Below are positions 33,698-44,130 of a DNA stretch of 49,127 nucleotides, piece after piece (position 1 is the stretch's first letter; each line of letters begins with the position of its first letter). The notes beneath the pieces were generated by a model. That model ran no database searches. It saw only the letters and a list, made by a program, of their open reading frames with translations, and was not told where the DNA came from. This stretch comes from an uncultured Bacilli bacterium (GTDB lineage: Bacteria > Bacillota_I > Bacilli_A > RF39 > UBA660): assembly GCA_934096175.1 (NCBI GenBank), contig CAKOLG010000007.1, positions 1 to 49,127 on the forward strand, given 5' to 3'. Made by a program: the position numbers and the translations under genes.

Positions 33698-35823
33698 AAT
33701 TGAAGTAAATCTTCTTTATTTATACCAAAATTAATAGTTCTATATTCTTTTTTAGTATCAAGAATAACTAAATTTAAATGTGTTCCTATCTGTATTTTTA
33801 TTTTAGAAAATTTTCCAATAAAAGACTTGCTTCTACTATTATAAATAAATTCATCATCTTCTATATCTTGAGGATCAAGTTTTCCCTCAATTCCATTAGA
33901 AGTTCTAATATATATTCCACTTGCATTAATATAAGTCACAACCGCACTAAAACTCTCACCCAGATGGTTATTTGCATACTGAACCATATTTAACTTTAAA
34001 GCATTACGTTCGGCACTTATTATTTGATCTTCTTTTCTTGTAAAGTATTCACAAGCTTTATTTAACTCACAACTAGTCATTATAAAACTTTTTTCTTTAT
34101 TAATTTGATTCTTTAAAATAGCATGTAAAAGTAAATCTGGAAATCTTCTAATTGGACTAGTAAAATGACAATACTTATCCAGAGACAAACCAAAGTGTCC
34201 ATTGTTAATTCCAGAGTACCTGGCTTTAGGAAGTGAACGTAAAATAATATTTCCTGCAAGTTCCTTTTCATCAGCATTTTTAATTTGCGTTAAAAATTTT
34301 TGCAAAATTTTCATATCCTTGACATCTTCTGTAAATTTAACTTTTAAACCGCTTTTCTTTAATACATCTAAAGCAACATTCATTTGTTGAACCTCAGGTA
34401 CATCATGAACTCTATAAGGGATACTACCTTTACCAAAATGTGCCGCACATTCACCAGCTACTAGCATAAAATTTTCAATAATTTGTTCTCCAGAAGATAC
34501 TTTTCTTGGTATAAATTCCAAAGGATTTCCTCTTTGATCAACTATAACTTTGACATCATTACAACCGAATCGTACATATCCTCTATTTATTTTCCTTTTC
34601 TCCAATATATCAGACAGTTTTTTCATTTGTAAAAGTGTTTCAGCATATTCAACCATCTCATCTTTTATAACTCCTTCATTAATAACTTCATTAACCATTC
34701 CATAAGTTAACGCTTGACGAGATTTTATATAAGATTTCAAAAATTTATAATCAATAATTTCCCCTTTAGGCGATAAAGTAATTATACAACTAAAAGTTAA
34801 TCTTAAAACATTTGGATTTAAAGAACAAATAACATTAGATATTTTATAAGGTAACATTGGAATTACAGAATTCCCCATATAAACACTAGCGCTTCTTTTC
34901 ATAGCTTCATTCCATAAAGCAGAACCTGGTTTTATATAATGTGAAACATCAGCAATGTGCACTCCTAAAACAAAATTTCCTAGCTCATCTTTACTTAAAC
35001 TAACAGCATCATCTCGGTCTTTTGTATCTGCATTATCAACACTAAAAATTAATTCATCAGTTAAATCAACACGATCGCTTAATTCCTCAGTGGAAACTTC
35101 TAGAGGAATCTTTTCAGATTCCTCTAGTGCTGCACTAGAGAATTCTATTGGAATAAAATATTCTGCCGCTATAAATTTAAAATCTTCGCTTGGTGTATAT
35201 TTATATCCTATATATTTTACTAATCCAGCATAAAATACACCATTATTATTTTCTCTATCAACTCTTACTAATAACTTATCACCGTCAACAAAAGATTTTA
35301 ATGCTAAAGAATTTATCACAATAGAATAATCAAAAAATACATCACAAGCTTTTAATTCCTTTTTATCATGCTTTTGCGTTACTTCTACTACCAGTAAACC
35401 GTCTTTTCGCTCAACAATTTTTTCTACTACAGCTTTAAAAGAATCACCTTTTGTATTATCTTTTATCCTTATTACAACATTATCACCATCTAAAGCTCCA
35501 TTTAAATCATTTCTATTAATTTTAAAAATTTCGTCTTCCACCTGTAAAAAACCTTTTCCAGTTTTATCAATGTGAATATTTCCTTGAACCAATTGCTTAT
35601 CATTTACTAATAAAGCATAAGTATTATCCGGATACTTGTAAATAAAACCATATCTTTCTAAATAAATTAAAGCTTCTTTTAAATCATCTAAAAATATTTT
35701 ATAATTACTAAAAAAATATTTTTTTATTTCTTTCAGAGAAAATTTTCTATCTTTTAACAAAGGATGTCCAAAATAATTTAACAATAAAACAATTAAATCA
35801 TCTTTCTTTAATACACAATTCAT
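33679..35823 (-). CDS. rnr: Ribonuclease R
   Basis: 714 residues, usual length. Order of parts: N-terminal winged helix, cold-shock domain (NIHIDKTGKGFLQVED), RNB exonuclease domain with the metal-binding Asp cluster FSVDNADTKDRDDAV (about 258-272) and HFTSPIRRFPDLLLH, then an S1 RNA-binding domain (FSAVVTYINASGIYI). RNase R degrades structured RNA 3' to 5' and takes part in rRNA and tmRNA-linked decay. The start follows AGGGAGTG. A stretch encoding SSAALEESEKIPLE carries strong inverted repeats (35100-35138). Confidence 0.95.
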   Translation of the reverse strand: MNCVLKKDDLIVLLLNYFGHPLLKDRKFSLKEIKKYFFSNYKIFLDDLKEALIYLERYGFIYKYPDNTYALLVNDKQLVQGNIHIDKTGKGFLQVEDEIFKINRNDLNGALDGDNVVIRIKDNTKGDSFKAVVEKIVERKDGLLVVEVTQKHDKKELKACDVFFDYSIVINSLALKSFVDGDKLLVRVDRENNNGVFYAGLVKYIGYKYTPSEDFKFIAAEYFIPIEFSSAALEESEKIPLEVSTEELSDRVDLTDELIFSVDNADTKDRDDAVSLSKDELGNFVLGVHIADVSHYIKPGSALWNEAMKRSASVYMGNSVIPMLPYKISNVICSLNPNVLRLTFSCIITLSPKGEIIDYKFLKSYIKSRQALTYGMVNEVINEGVIKDEMVEYAETLLQMKKLSDILEKRKINRGYVRFGCNDVKVIVDQRGNPLEFIPRKVSSGEQIIENFMLVAGECAAHFGKGSIPYRVHDVPEVQQMNVALDVLKKSGLKVKFTEDVKDMKILQKFLTQIKNADEKELAGNIILRSLPKARYSGINNGHFGLSLDKYCHFTSPIRRFPDLLLHAILKNQINKEKSFIMTSCELNKACEYFTRKEDQIISAERNALKLNMVQYANNHLGESFSAVVTYINASGIYIRTSNGIEGKLDPQDIEDDEFIYNSRSKSFIGKFSKIKIQIGTHLNLVILDTKKEYRTINFGINKEDLLQLKKVKN
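35100..35138. repeat. Two nested inverted repeats inside rnr
   Basis: CTAGAGGAATC (35100-35110) and GATTCCTCTAG (35117-35127) form a perfect 11 bp stem with a 6-base loop. CTAGTGC and GCACTAG (35124-35138) form a second 7 bp stem sharing bases with it. Confidence 0.85.
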
Positions 35824-35980
35824 AACTACACTCCCTAAATAAATAATAAACTATAGATAATACAAAGTAAATTATACTTTACCATAATCATTATAAAAAA
35901 ATATTATACAACAATAACTTTTTTCATTTAAACCACAAAACTCTAATGAATATATGATAAAATTAATACAGGTGGTAAAA

Positions 35981-38356
35981 ATGTTTAAAAAAAACTCAAT
36001 AGTAATAACAAATAGCCTAAATAAAACAAAATTACTTCAAGAAAATCAATCATTATTAAATATAAAAATTTATACTATAAACGAATTTAATAATCTTTAT
36101 TACTTCAATTATGATGAAAAAGCCTGTTTATTTATAATGGAAAATTATAATATTAATTATGAAATATCAAAAATATACTTAAATAACTTATATTACATAA
36201 ATAACCAAAATTATAACGACCCTAAACTAGACTTTTTAGTTAAATTAAAAAATGATTTATTTCAAAAAAATTTATTAAAAGAAAACAAATTATTTAAAAA
36301 AACTTTAACTAATAAAAATATTATTTTTTATAATCTTTATATTACAAAAGAACTACAAAATATTATAAATGAATTGTCTTTTCATAATAACGTAACAGTT
36401 ATTAACGAAGAAGAAACATCTTATAATCATATTATAAATGAACTTAGCAACATAGAAGACGAAGTTGTATATGTTGCTAATAATATCGTTGACTTATTAA
36501 AACAAGGAGTAAATCCACAAAAAATATTTTTAACAAACTTAAACGATGATTATTACAAACTAATAAATAGAATATTTCCGATGTTTAAAATTCCCTATAA
36601 TATTCAAGAAAAGAAAAGCATTTTTGGCACCAAAATATGTACATCTTTTTTGCATGCTTATTCAAATGATTTAAATAAAACATTAACAACTATAGAACCT
36701 TTAATTTCTTCCGATGAAGATGAAGATATCTACAATAAAATTATTAATATTTTAAATGACTATACATTCACCAGTAATAAAGAAAATATAAAAGAAATAA
36801 TAAAATATCGCTTAAAAAATACTTATATCACTAATAAAAAATTAACAAATGCTGTAAATGAAATATCATTATACGATCATATTGCAACTGATGAATATGT
36901 TTTTCTCTTATCTTTTAATCAAGGAATAATTCCAAACATATATAAAGATGAAGATTTCTTAAACGACTATCAAAAAAATAAATTAAATATTTCCATTACT
37001 GTAGATAAAAATATAAACACTAGAACCGAAACTAAGGACGCAATTAAACGAATCAAAAATTTAATTATTACATATAAAAAGCAAGCAAATGGTGAAGAAT
37101 TTAATATTTCTAATTTAAATGAAGAACTACAATATCCTATCAATAAGATAGATAACTTGTCTTTACTAAATTCTAATCTTCATAATCAGATAAAACTAAC
37201 TTCATTACTAGATGAATACTATAAATATGGTACAAATTCTTCCTTATTAAATACTTTATACAATCATTACAATAATATAAAATATAAAACATATAACAAC
37301 ATATTTACTGGCATCGAAAAAACTTCCTTAAATGAATATTTAGACAATAAACTAACATTATCCTATACTGCTCTAAATAATTACTATAAATGTCCATTTT
37401 CATACTATATTGGTAAAATATTAAAACTAGATATTTATGAAGAAACATTTGCCATTATAATCGGTAATATATTTCATGCAATTTTAGAAAAATATTCTAA
37501 AAATTCGTTATCATATGACGAATTATGGATGCAGACAATTGTTAGCGTTAACTATAATTTTTCACCTAAAGAAAAATTTTTATTAGAAAAATTAAAAAAG
37601 GAATTAGCTTTTGTAATTGATGTTATAAAACAACAAGAACAATTCACTAACTTACATGATGAACTTCACGAAGAACGTATATACACATCTATAAGCGGTG
37701 ATATGAAAATTACATTTACTGGAGTCATTGATAAAATAAAATATACTAAAAAAGATAATGATATGATAATTGCCATTATTGATTATAAAACTGGTACACC
37801 ACATTTAGAATTAAACACAATTCCGTATGGAATAAATATGCAATTGCCTATTTATATATATCTAGCGAAAAATTCTAAAAAATTAACTAATATCAAAATA
37901 GCTGGCTTTTACTTACAAAAAATTCTAAGTAGTGAAATAACTGTTGATAACTTCAAAGATTATGAACAAGAGAAAAAGAAAAGGTTACGCTTAGAAGGTT
38001 ACTCTAACGAAGATTTATCAATACTATCAGAATTTGATAATTCTTACATGGATAGTAATATTATTAAAAGTATGAAAATAACTAAAGACAACAACTTTGC
38101 ACACTTTGCCAAAGTTCTATCAACTAAACAAATGGATCAAATATCTCAATTAGTAGAAAATAAAATAACTGAAGGAGCAACTAAAATATGTAATGCTGAA
38201 TTTAGCATTGCTCCTAAAAAAATAAATAATAAAATATATGGTTGTGATGTATGTAAATTTAAAGATATTTGTTTTCATACAAATAACGATTTTATTGAAT
38301 TAAAAGAACTTACAGAAAAAGACGTATTTGGAGGTGAAAATAATGGCCTGGACTAA
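35981..38356 (+). CDS. addB: AddB-like helicase-nuclease subunit, short
   Basis: About 791 residues. The C-terminal half is a RecB-type nuclease: YKCPFSYYIGKILKL, GNIFHAILEKY, GVIDKI and IIDYKTG (about 600). Four Cys that can hold the iron-sulfur cluster of AddB are present, one near 471 and three in CDVCKFKDIC near 754. AddAB processes DNA double-strand ends for RecA. AddB is normally about 1150 residues; the inactive helicase half is reduced here. The start is at 35981 after GGTGG; the ATG at 35954 lacks an SD site. The 3' end overlaps addA. Confidence 0.85.
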   Translation: MFKKNSIVITNSLNKTKLLQENQSLLNIKIYTINEFNNLYYFNYDEKACLFIMENYNINYEISKIYLNNLYYINNQNYNDPKLDFLVKLKNDLFQKNLLKENKLFKKTLTNKNIIFYNLYITKELQNIINELSFHNNVTVINEEETSYNHIINELSNIEDEVVYVANNIVDLLKQGVNPQKIFLTNLNDDYYKLINRIFPMFKIPYNIQEKKSIFGTKICTSFLHAYSNDLNKTLTTIEPLISSDEDEDIYNKIINILNDYTFTSNKENIKEIIKYRLKNTYITNKKLTNAVNEISLYDHIATDEYVFLLSFNQGIIPNIYKDEDFLNDYQKNKLNISITVDKNINTRTETKDAIKRIKNLIITYKKQANGEEFNISNLNEELQYPINKIDNLSLLNSNLHNQIKLTSLLDEYYKYGTNSSLLNTLYNHYNNIKYKTYNNIFTGIEKTSLNEYLDNKLTLSYTALNNYYKCPFSYYIGKILKLDIYEETFAIIIGNIFHAILEKYSKNSLSYDELWMQTIVSVNYNFSPKEKFLLEKLKKELAFVIDVIKQQEQFTNLHDELHEERIYTSISGDMKITFTGVIDKIKYTKKDNDMIIAIIDYKTGTPHLELNTIPYGINMQLPIYIYLAKNSKKLTNIKIAGFYLQKILSSEITVDNFKDYEQEKKKRLRLEGYSNEDLSILSEFDNSYMDSNIIKSMKITKDNNFAHFAKVLSTKQMDQISQLVENKITEGATKICNAEFSIAPKKINNKIYGCDVCKFKDICFHTNNDFIELKELTEKDVFGGENNGLD

Positions 38357-41300
38357 AGAACAAGAAAAAGCAATTAATGAGTCTGGTAGTAACATTATTG
38401 TATCAGCAGGTGCTGGTTCTGGTAAAACTGCTGTTTTAACAGCCCGCACAATGCGAATCATAAATTCTGGCACTCACGTAAATGAATTATTAATCCTTAC
38501 ATTCACTAAAGCAGCAGCCGCCGAAATGAAAGAACGTATCCGAGCTTCTATCAAAGAAAATAGCTTAACAAAAAAAGAATTAAAAAAAGAACTTGAATTG
38601 ATTGACCAAGCATATATAACAACTTTTGATTCATTTGCCTTATCAATAGTAAAAAAATATCATTATTTACTAAATATTTCCAAAAACATCTCTATTACTG
38701 ATTCCTCAATTATTGATATGCAAAAAAAAATTATTTTAGATGAAACTTTTGCTGAGGAATACCAAAACCCATCTTCACAATTTACCAAATTAATATCAGA
38801 TTTTTGTGTCAAAGATGATGAAGACCTAAAAAAATGTATATTAAATATTGCTATTAAAATCGATGGTTTACCCAACCGCGACGAATATTTAACAAACTAT
38901 TTAAAAACATATTATAGTGATAATTTTATCAAAGATTGCTTAACTGAATATCAAAATATTCTTTTAACTAAATTATCTGAAATAGCCGATAACACTTATA
39001 ACCTAACTATGGTAACTGACCAAAAATATAGCGATAAATTAGCAGAAAATCTTACCAATTTACTTAATGCTACTAACATTGATGAAATATATAATCAATG
39101 TGCTGTTTTATCATCACTACCAATATTAAGAAACGCAGATGAAGAAACAAAAAAATGTAAAGAAACTTTAAAAAATTCTATTGATGAACTAAAAGAAATT
39201 AGCTTAAATTATGGGACATTAGAAGAAATTAAAGAAAATATAGAACTTACATTTACTTATATAGAAGCAATTTTAAATATTATTAAAAAATTTTTAACCA
39301 AGTTTCATCAATATAAACAAGAAAATGAAATATATGATTTTCAAGATATTGCCTTATTATCAATCCGTATTCTAAAAGAAAATATAGCAGTATGTGAAGA
39401 ACTAAAAAATACTTTTAAAGAAATAATGATTGATGAATATCAAGACACAAATGATATTCAAGAAACATTTATTTCAATGATTGAAAACAACAATGTTTAC
39501 ATGGTTGGAGATATTAAACAAAGCATTTATCGTTTCCGTAATGCTAACCCATATATTTTTAAAAATAAATACGATAATTATTCACAAGGAAAAAAAGGTA
39601 TAAAAATTGATTTAGTAAAAAACTTTCGTTCTCGTCAAGAAGTTCTTTCTAATATAAATGAAATATTTAATTTACTTATGGATGACGACATAGGTGGTGC
39701 CGAATACCATGACTCACACCAAATGGTTTTTGGAAACACTTCATATATTGAAGAAGGATTAACCGATTATAATTATAACTTAAAAATAATGGAATATTCT
39801 CTACCTGAAGACAAAAAATATTCTAAAGAAGAAATTGAAATTTTTACAATAGCCAAAGATATTCAAAATAAAATAAAAAACCAATACCAAGTATTTGACA
39901 AAAGTAAAAAAATATTAAGAAATATAAATTATAGTGATATTGTTATTCTAATGGACCGAACTACTGATTTTGATTTATATAAAAAAATATTTGAATATTT
40001 AAAAATCCCTTTAACTTTATATAAAGATGAAAAACTAAATAATTCAGACGATATATATATATTAAAAAATATAATAGATTATATAATTAAAATAAAAGAA
40101 AACAATTACAATCAAGAATTTAAATATGATTTTATTAGTATTGCCCGTAGTTATCTTTTTAAATTAGATGATAACTTTATATTTGAATGCTTTAAAAAGA
40201 ATGACTTTAAAAACAACATAATATATGAAACATTAGCTCCATTAAGCAATAATTTAAACTCAAAAACCATAACTGATTTACTAAATGAAATCATAGCAGC
40301 CTGCAATATTTATGAAAAATTAATCACTGTTGGAAACATTGATGCTTCAATGATGCGTTTATCAAAAATAATTGATATTGCTAAAAACTTAAGCGATATT
40401 GGCTACGATATTTATAGTTTTAATGAATATTTAAAAGAATTACTAAGTTCAAATTATGATTTAAAATTCAGTACAACTATCTCAAGTAGTGATTCTGTAA
40501 AAATAATGACAATTCATAAATCTAAAGGTCTTGAATACCATATTTGCTACTATAGTGGTTTATACAAAACATTTAATATAAGTGATTTAAAAGAAAGGTT
40601 TTTACTAGATACAAATTATGGCATAATCTGTCCTTATTTTAAAGGTGGAATTAAAGAAACATTTATTAAATTTTTAGTAAAATATCATTTTCTTCAAGAA
40701 GAAGTATCAGAAAAAATAAGACTGTTCTACGTCGCTTTAACAAGAGCTAAAGAAACTATGATTTTATTAACTCCTAAAGTAGAAGAAGAAAACTATCCAT
40801 TAAAAAATAATGGTGTCATTAATAATGCCTTAAGAAGATCTTATCGTTCTTTTAGTCAAATGCTTACATCAACAAAGTCAAGATTAGCAAAATACTATCA
40901 TGAAATAAATTTAGATAATATTAATCTTACTAAAGAATATTTATTCACTAATAAAAATTTAGATAAAATAAATAGCTATGCAACTAATTCATTTGCTGTT
41001 AATGAAATTCCAATAATTGACAATAAACTAGAAGAAAAAAATCATTTTTCTAAAACTTTAAATAAATTAATAGATAAAGAACAATATAATAATTTGAAAT
41101 TTGGTTTAGAAGTTCACGAAACCCTTGAATATATTGATTTTTTAAATCCTCAATATGATTTAATTGATAATAAATTTGTTCAAAATAAAGTTAAAAATTT
41201 TATTTCTCAATTAAAAGATTTAGATAAATGTGAAATATATAAAGAATATGAATTCATTTATAAAGAAGCAAATAAAGAATATCATGGTATAATAGATTTA

Positions 41301-41474
41301 ATTCTAGAATATCAAGAAGTAATTCAAATCATAGATTATAAATTAAAAAATATTGATGACCTTAATTACTTAAAACAACTAGATGGTTATAAAAACTACT
41401 TGCAAAAAATAAGTAATAAAAAAGTCGAAATATATCTTTATTCTATAATGACAGGAGAACTAAAAGAACTATAG
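38343..41474 (+). CDS. addA: AddA helicase-nuclease subunit
   Basis: About 1043 residues. UvrD/RecB-type superfamily 1 helicase motifs: AGAGSGKT (about 25), TFTKAAAAEM, MIDEYQDTND, VGDIKQSIYRFR, NFRS, MTIHKSKGLEY and FYVALTRAKE. A C-terminal nuclease domain follows, with GLEVHETLE and IIDLILEYQEVIQIIDYKL. With AddB it unwinds and trims broken DNA ends. The start is fixed by GGAGGTG 6 bases upstream of 38343, inside the end of addB, so the subunits are translationally coupled. Confidence 0.95.
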   Translation: MAWTKEQEKAINESGSNIIVSAGAGSGKTAVLTARTMRIINSGTHVNELLILTFTKAAAAEMKERIRASIKENSLTKKELKKELELIDQAYITTFDSFALSIVKKYHYLLNISKNISITDSSIIDMQKKIILDETFAEEYQNPSSQFTKLISDFCVKDDEDLKKCILNIAIKIDGLPNRDEYLTNYLKTYYSDNFIKDCLTEYQNILLTKLSEIADNTYNLTMVTDQKYSDKLAENLTNLLNATNIDEIYNQCAVLSSLPILRNADEETKKCKETLKNSIDELKEISLNYGTLEEIKENIELTFTYIEAILNIIKKFLTKFHQYKQENEIYDFQDIALLSIRILKENIAVCEELKNTFKEIMIDEYQDTNDIQETFISMIENNNVYMVGDIKQSIYRFRNANPYIFKNKYDNYSQGKKGIKIDLVKNFRSRQEVLSNINEIFNLLMDDDIGGAEYHDSHQMVFGNTSYIEEGLTDYNYNLKIMEYSLPEDKKYSKEEIEIFTIAKDIQNKIKNQYQVFDKSKKILRNINYSDIVILMDRTTDFDLYKKIFEYLKIPLTLYKDEKLNNSDDIYILKNIIDYIIKIKENNYNQEFKYDFISIARSYLFKLDDNFIFECFKKNDFKNNIIYETLAPLSNNLNSKTITDLLNEIIAACNIYEKLITVGNIDASMMRLSKIIDIAKNLSDIGYDIYSFNEYLKELLSSNYDLKFSTTISSSDSVKIMTIHKSKGLEYHICYYSGLYKTFNISDLKERFLLDTNYGIICPYFKGGIKETFIKFLVKYHFLQEEVSEKIRLFYVALTRAKETMILLTPKVEEENYPLKNNGVINNALRRSYRSFSQMLTSTKSRLAKYYHEINLDNINLTKEYLFTNKNLDKINSYATNSFAVNEIPIIDNKLEEKNHFSKTLNKLIDKEQYNNLKFGLEVHETLEYIDFLNPQYDLIDNKFVQNKVKNFISQLKDLDKCEIYKEYEFIYKEANKEYHGIIDLILEYQEVIQIIDYKLKNIDDLNYLKQLDGYKNYLQKISNKKVEIYLYSIMTGELKEL

Positions 41475-41483
41475 GAGGATTTT

Positions 41484-43118
41484 ATGATTAATACTGAAAC
41501 ATTTTCTAATATGAAAATTCAAATAAATATGATAATTGATTCACTTGTTGAATTAATCAAAAATCCTTCTAAACTAATAAAAAAAATTAGTTTTATAACG
41601 CATGACGAAGAAAGAAAAGAATTTTTAATATACACATATTTATTTAAATTAATTATTAATGATAATGATTATCTAAGTCAAAAATATTATACTTATTTAA
41701 ATAAATACCCAAACATTAAACCAATTAATTTAGAAAATATTACAAATATTAAAGCTAACAATGATTTAGAATTATTACTCACTATTAAAGAAAAAGTCTT
41801 ATCTATGCCATATAAATACGATAAAACAACAAATAATATATCTTTTAATGATAACACCTATATAGATTGTAATTATTTCTTAACATTAATTATTTTAATT
41901 TTAGATAATTCGCAAAAAAATTCAATAAATAATGAAATCAACATTTGTTATACCATTCCAAGTAAAGACTTAAAGAAAATAGACGATCGTGATAAAATAC
42001 ATACCTTCCTACATAACTTTACTTTTTACAGCTTAAATATAAAACATGTTGATCAAACAAAAAAAATAAAAGACAAAACTATAATAATTTTAAAAAATGC
42101 TGCAATAAATTATCTAAAACATCTAAAACAATACAAACATGGCTTGGAAAATTCTGATTCATATCAAATATTTTATAATTTATTAAAAAATGAATGCCTT
42201 AAACAAGGCTTTACTTTAACTGAACAAGAATGTCCTTTAACAGACCTAAAAAACACTATTCTAATTAAAGTAGAAGAAATAATAGACAACGAATTTATAA
42301 CATTACCTCTTCGAAAACAAACATCAATAATTGAAAATATAATTTGGCAATCAAGTAATGATGTCACTTTATTAGAATACATGAATAACAATATTGACAA
42401 TCTACTAGATTTATTTACAATCTTAGAAAATAATTTAGATAATGATTATGAATATATCAAAGACGAAAATAATATAAATACTATTGACATACTTTTATTA
42501 TTATTAAGCAGTAAATTTTTATTAACTCATGAATTCAATTATGAAAAAATAGACTACAGTTTAATGAACTTAACTAATATAAAACCTAAATATATGAGTC
42601 GCATCTGTAGTATTGAAGAACAAGATTTAAAAAATAAAATAAGAAGAATTGAAATTGAAATAGAGTTAACTAAAAATAAATTAGATAAATTAAAAAAAGA
42701 AAGAAGTACATTAAATTCAAATGATGAAAATTATAAAAAACATCTAGAATTATGTGTTGGTAATATAAATACTGCCAGTATCAAAATAGCTCGTTTAAAT
42801 TCTGAATATGCTGCTTACCTTCGCCAATATGATGAATTACAAAAAGAAACAGAAAATAACTATAAAAATGCTACTATTTTTAATACAAATTATTCTATAA
42901 TAAAACACATTTGTAATTCTATTAAAGGCTGCAGTTTCTACTTAAAAACTAGTAATAATTCATCACTATTTAACAACATAGTTGTATTTGAAGACTACGA
43001 AAAAACAGATAACTCTTTTTACTTAGAAATAAGTTTTAAAGACTTATTAAAAATAAGTAGTCCACAAGGTGTAAACGCTCTAATTGAGCAAAATGATCTC
43101 CCAAAATTAATTGATTAA
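41484..43118 (+). CDS. Large protein of unknown function with coiled coil, downstream of addA
   Basis: 544 residues, no known family recognised. Mostly helical; a long charged coiled-coil lies at about 380-465 (KIRRIEIEIELTKNKLDKLK onward). The last 60 residues (FYLEISFKDLLKI) and an earlier stretch (NNISFNDNTYIDC) look like parts of the proteins at 46116 and 47709. It follows addA by 9 bases with an AGGAGG SD site, so it is probably in the addBA operon. No signal peptide or membrane segment. Confidence 0.7.
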   Translation: MINTETFSNMKIQINMIIDSLVELIKNPSKLIKKISFITHDEERKEFLIYTYLFKLIINDNDYLSQKYYTYLNKYPNIKPINLENITNIKANNDLELLLTIKEKVLSMPYKYDKTTNNISFNDNTYIDCNYFLTLIILILDNSQKNSINNEINICYTIPSKDLKKIDDRDKIHTFLHNFTFYSLNIKHVDQTKKIKDKTIIILKNAAINYLKHLKQYKHGLENSDSYQIFYNLLKNECLKQGFTLTEQECPLTDLKNTILIKVEEIIDNEFITLPLRKQTSIIENIIWQSSNDVTLLEYMNNNIDNLLDLFTILENNLDNDYEYIKDENNINTIDILLLLLSSKFLLTHEFNYEKIDYSLMNLTNIKPKYMSRICSIEEQDLKNKIRRIEIEIELTKNKLDKLKKERSTLNSNDENYKKHLELCVGNINTASIKIARLNSEYAAYLRQYDELQKETENNYKNATIFNTNYSIIKHICNSIKGCSFYLKTSNNSSLFNNIVVFEDYEKTDNSFYLEISFKDLLKISSPQGVNALIEQNDLPKLID

Positions 43119-43135
43119 AATATCCGAGGTATTAT

Positions 43136-43555
43136 ATGAAAAAGAAAATTTTAATTATCAGCAATATCATAATTCCCATTATCTTATTTGCAATATTATT
43201 ATTTAGCAAAATGAGTAGTAATTTCATTTACATTATGACTCTAAGTTTAATAATTGGTTGGTTAATTCCTTTTCTTTCTCCAATTATCACAGCTATAATA
43301 ATAAAATATAATAAATCTTATAAATTAAACTTAATATTCAATATTTTTACTTTATTATTAAATATTTTATTAATAATTTTAATAACTTTAATTTATGATA
43401 AAAATTTATTACTTATAATAATTGAATATTCTATACTAAGTATACTAAATATAATTAATATAATTTATTACATAATATATTTATCTAAAAATAAAGATGA
43501 AGAACTTGCATATATCAAAAAAATAAAAAAAGAAAACAATGGTATAATAAAATAG
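43136..43555 (+). CDS. Four-pass membrane protein, unknown function
   Basis: 139 residues, almost entirely Ile/Leu-rich hydrophobic segments (about 5-25, 31-55, 65-85, 92-115), with a short charged C-terminus (KKIKKENNGIIK). No family recognised. Preceded by CGAGGT and 17 bases from the upstream gene, so likely co-transcribed. Confidence 0.65.
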   Translation: MKKKILIISNIIIPIILFAILLFSKMSSNFIYIMTLSLIIGWLIPFLSPIITAIIIKYNKSYKLNLIFNIFTLLLNILLIILITLIYDKNLLLIIIEYSILSILNIINIIYYIIYLSKNKDEELAYIKKIKKENNGIIK

Positions 43556-43563
43556 GTGAGACA

Positions 43564-44061
43564 ATGAACAACAATAATCAATTAACTTATGTTAAAAATA
43601 AAAGAATATCTTCTAAAAATATTTTACTCATAATTTTATTAGTTATTACTATAGTTTTACTAATAACAATGTTGGCTTATTTTTTCCTTGTTTATAATAC
43701 CCCAACTAATAAAATAAAACGTTATTTAACAAAACAAGAATACAGCTGTACTAAAAATGTCTGTATTAAAAAAACATCAACAGATAAAATTACTATTAGT
43801 TTAAAAGATGGCCATTTGGAAGTATCAAATAACTTATATGAATTTTATTTAAGTGAAACAACAAAAAGTCTTAATATCAAAAAAACACAAAAGGTTTGTT
43901 ATTATGCCAAAGAAAACTCAACTGCTTTTTCAACAGTAGACGATACTTATACATATGATTTACAATGCAAACAATATATAAAAAATGTAAACGAATATAT
44001 TGATACTTATAAAAAAATCTTTACCACCACCAAAGTAAATGTAAATGATTTAAAGAAATAA
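43564..44061 (+). CDS. Single-pass membrane protein with Cys-containing outer domain
   Basis: 165 residues: a basic N-terminus, one membrane helix (about 20-43), then about 120 residues with four Cys (YSCTKNVC, VCYY, LQCKQY), probably two disulfides outside the cell. No family recognised. SD AGGTGAG; 8 bases from the upstream gene; strong terminator after it, so this ends the addBA-led cluster. Confidence 0.65.
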   Translation: MNNNNQLTYVKNKRISSKNILLIILLVITIVLLITMLAYFFLVYNTPTNKIKRYLTKQEYSCTKNVCIKKTSTDKITISLKDGHLEVSNNLYEFYLSETTKSLNIKKTQKVCYYAKENSTAFSTVDDTYTYDLQCKQYIKNVNEYIDTYKKIFTTTKVNVNDLKK

Positions 44062-44065
44062 TTGT

Positions 44066-44100
44066 AAACATCTATACGTTTAATAGTATGGATGTTTTTT
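44066..44100 (+). terminator. Terminator at the end of the addBA-led cluster
   Basis: AAACATCTATAC and GTATGGATGTTT pair over 12 bp (one G-T) around an 8-base loop, followed by T. TGtTATAAT at 44104-44112 starts the next unit. Confidence 0.9.
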
Positions 44101-44130
44101 AAATGTTATAATCAAAGTAGGTGAGCAAAA

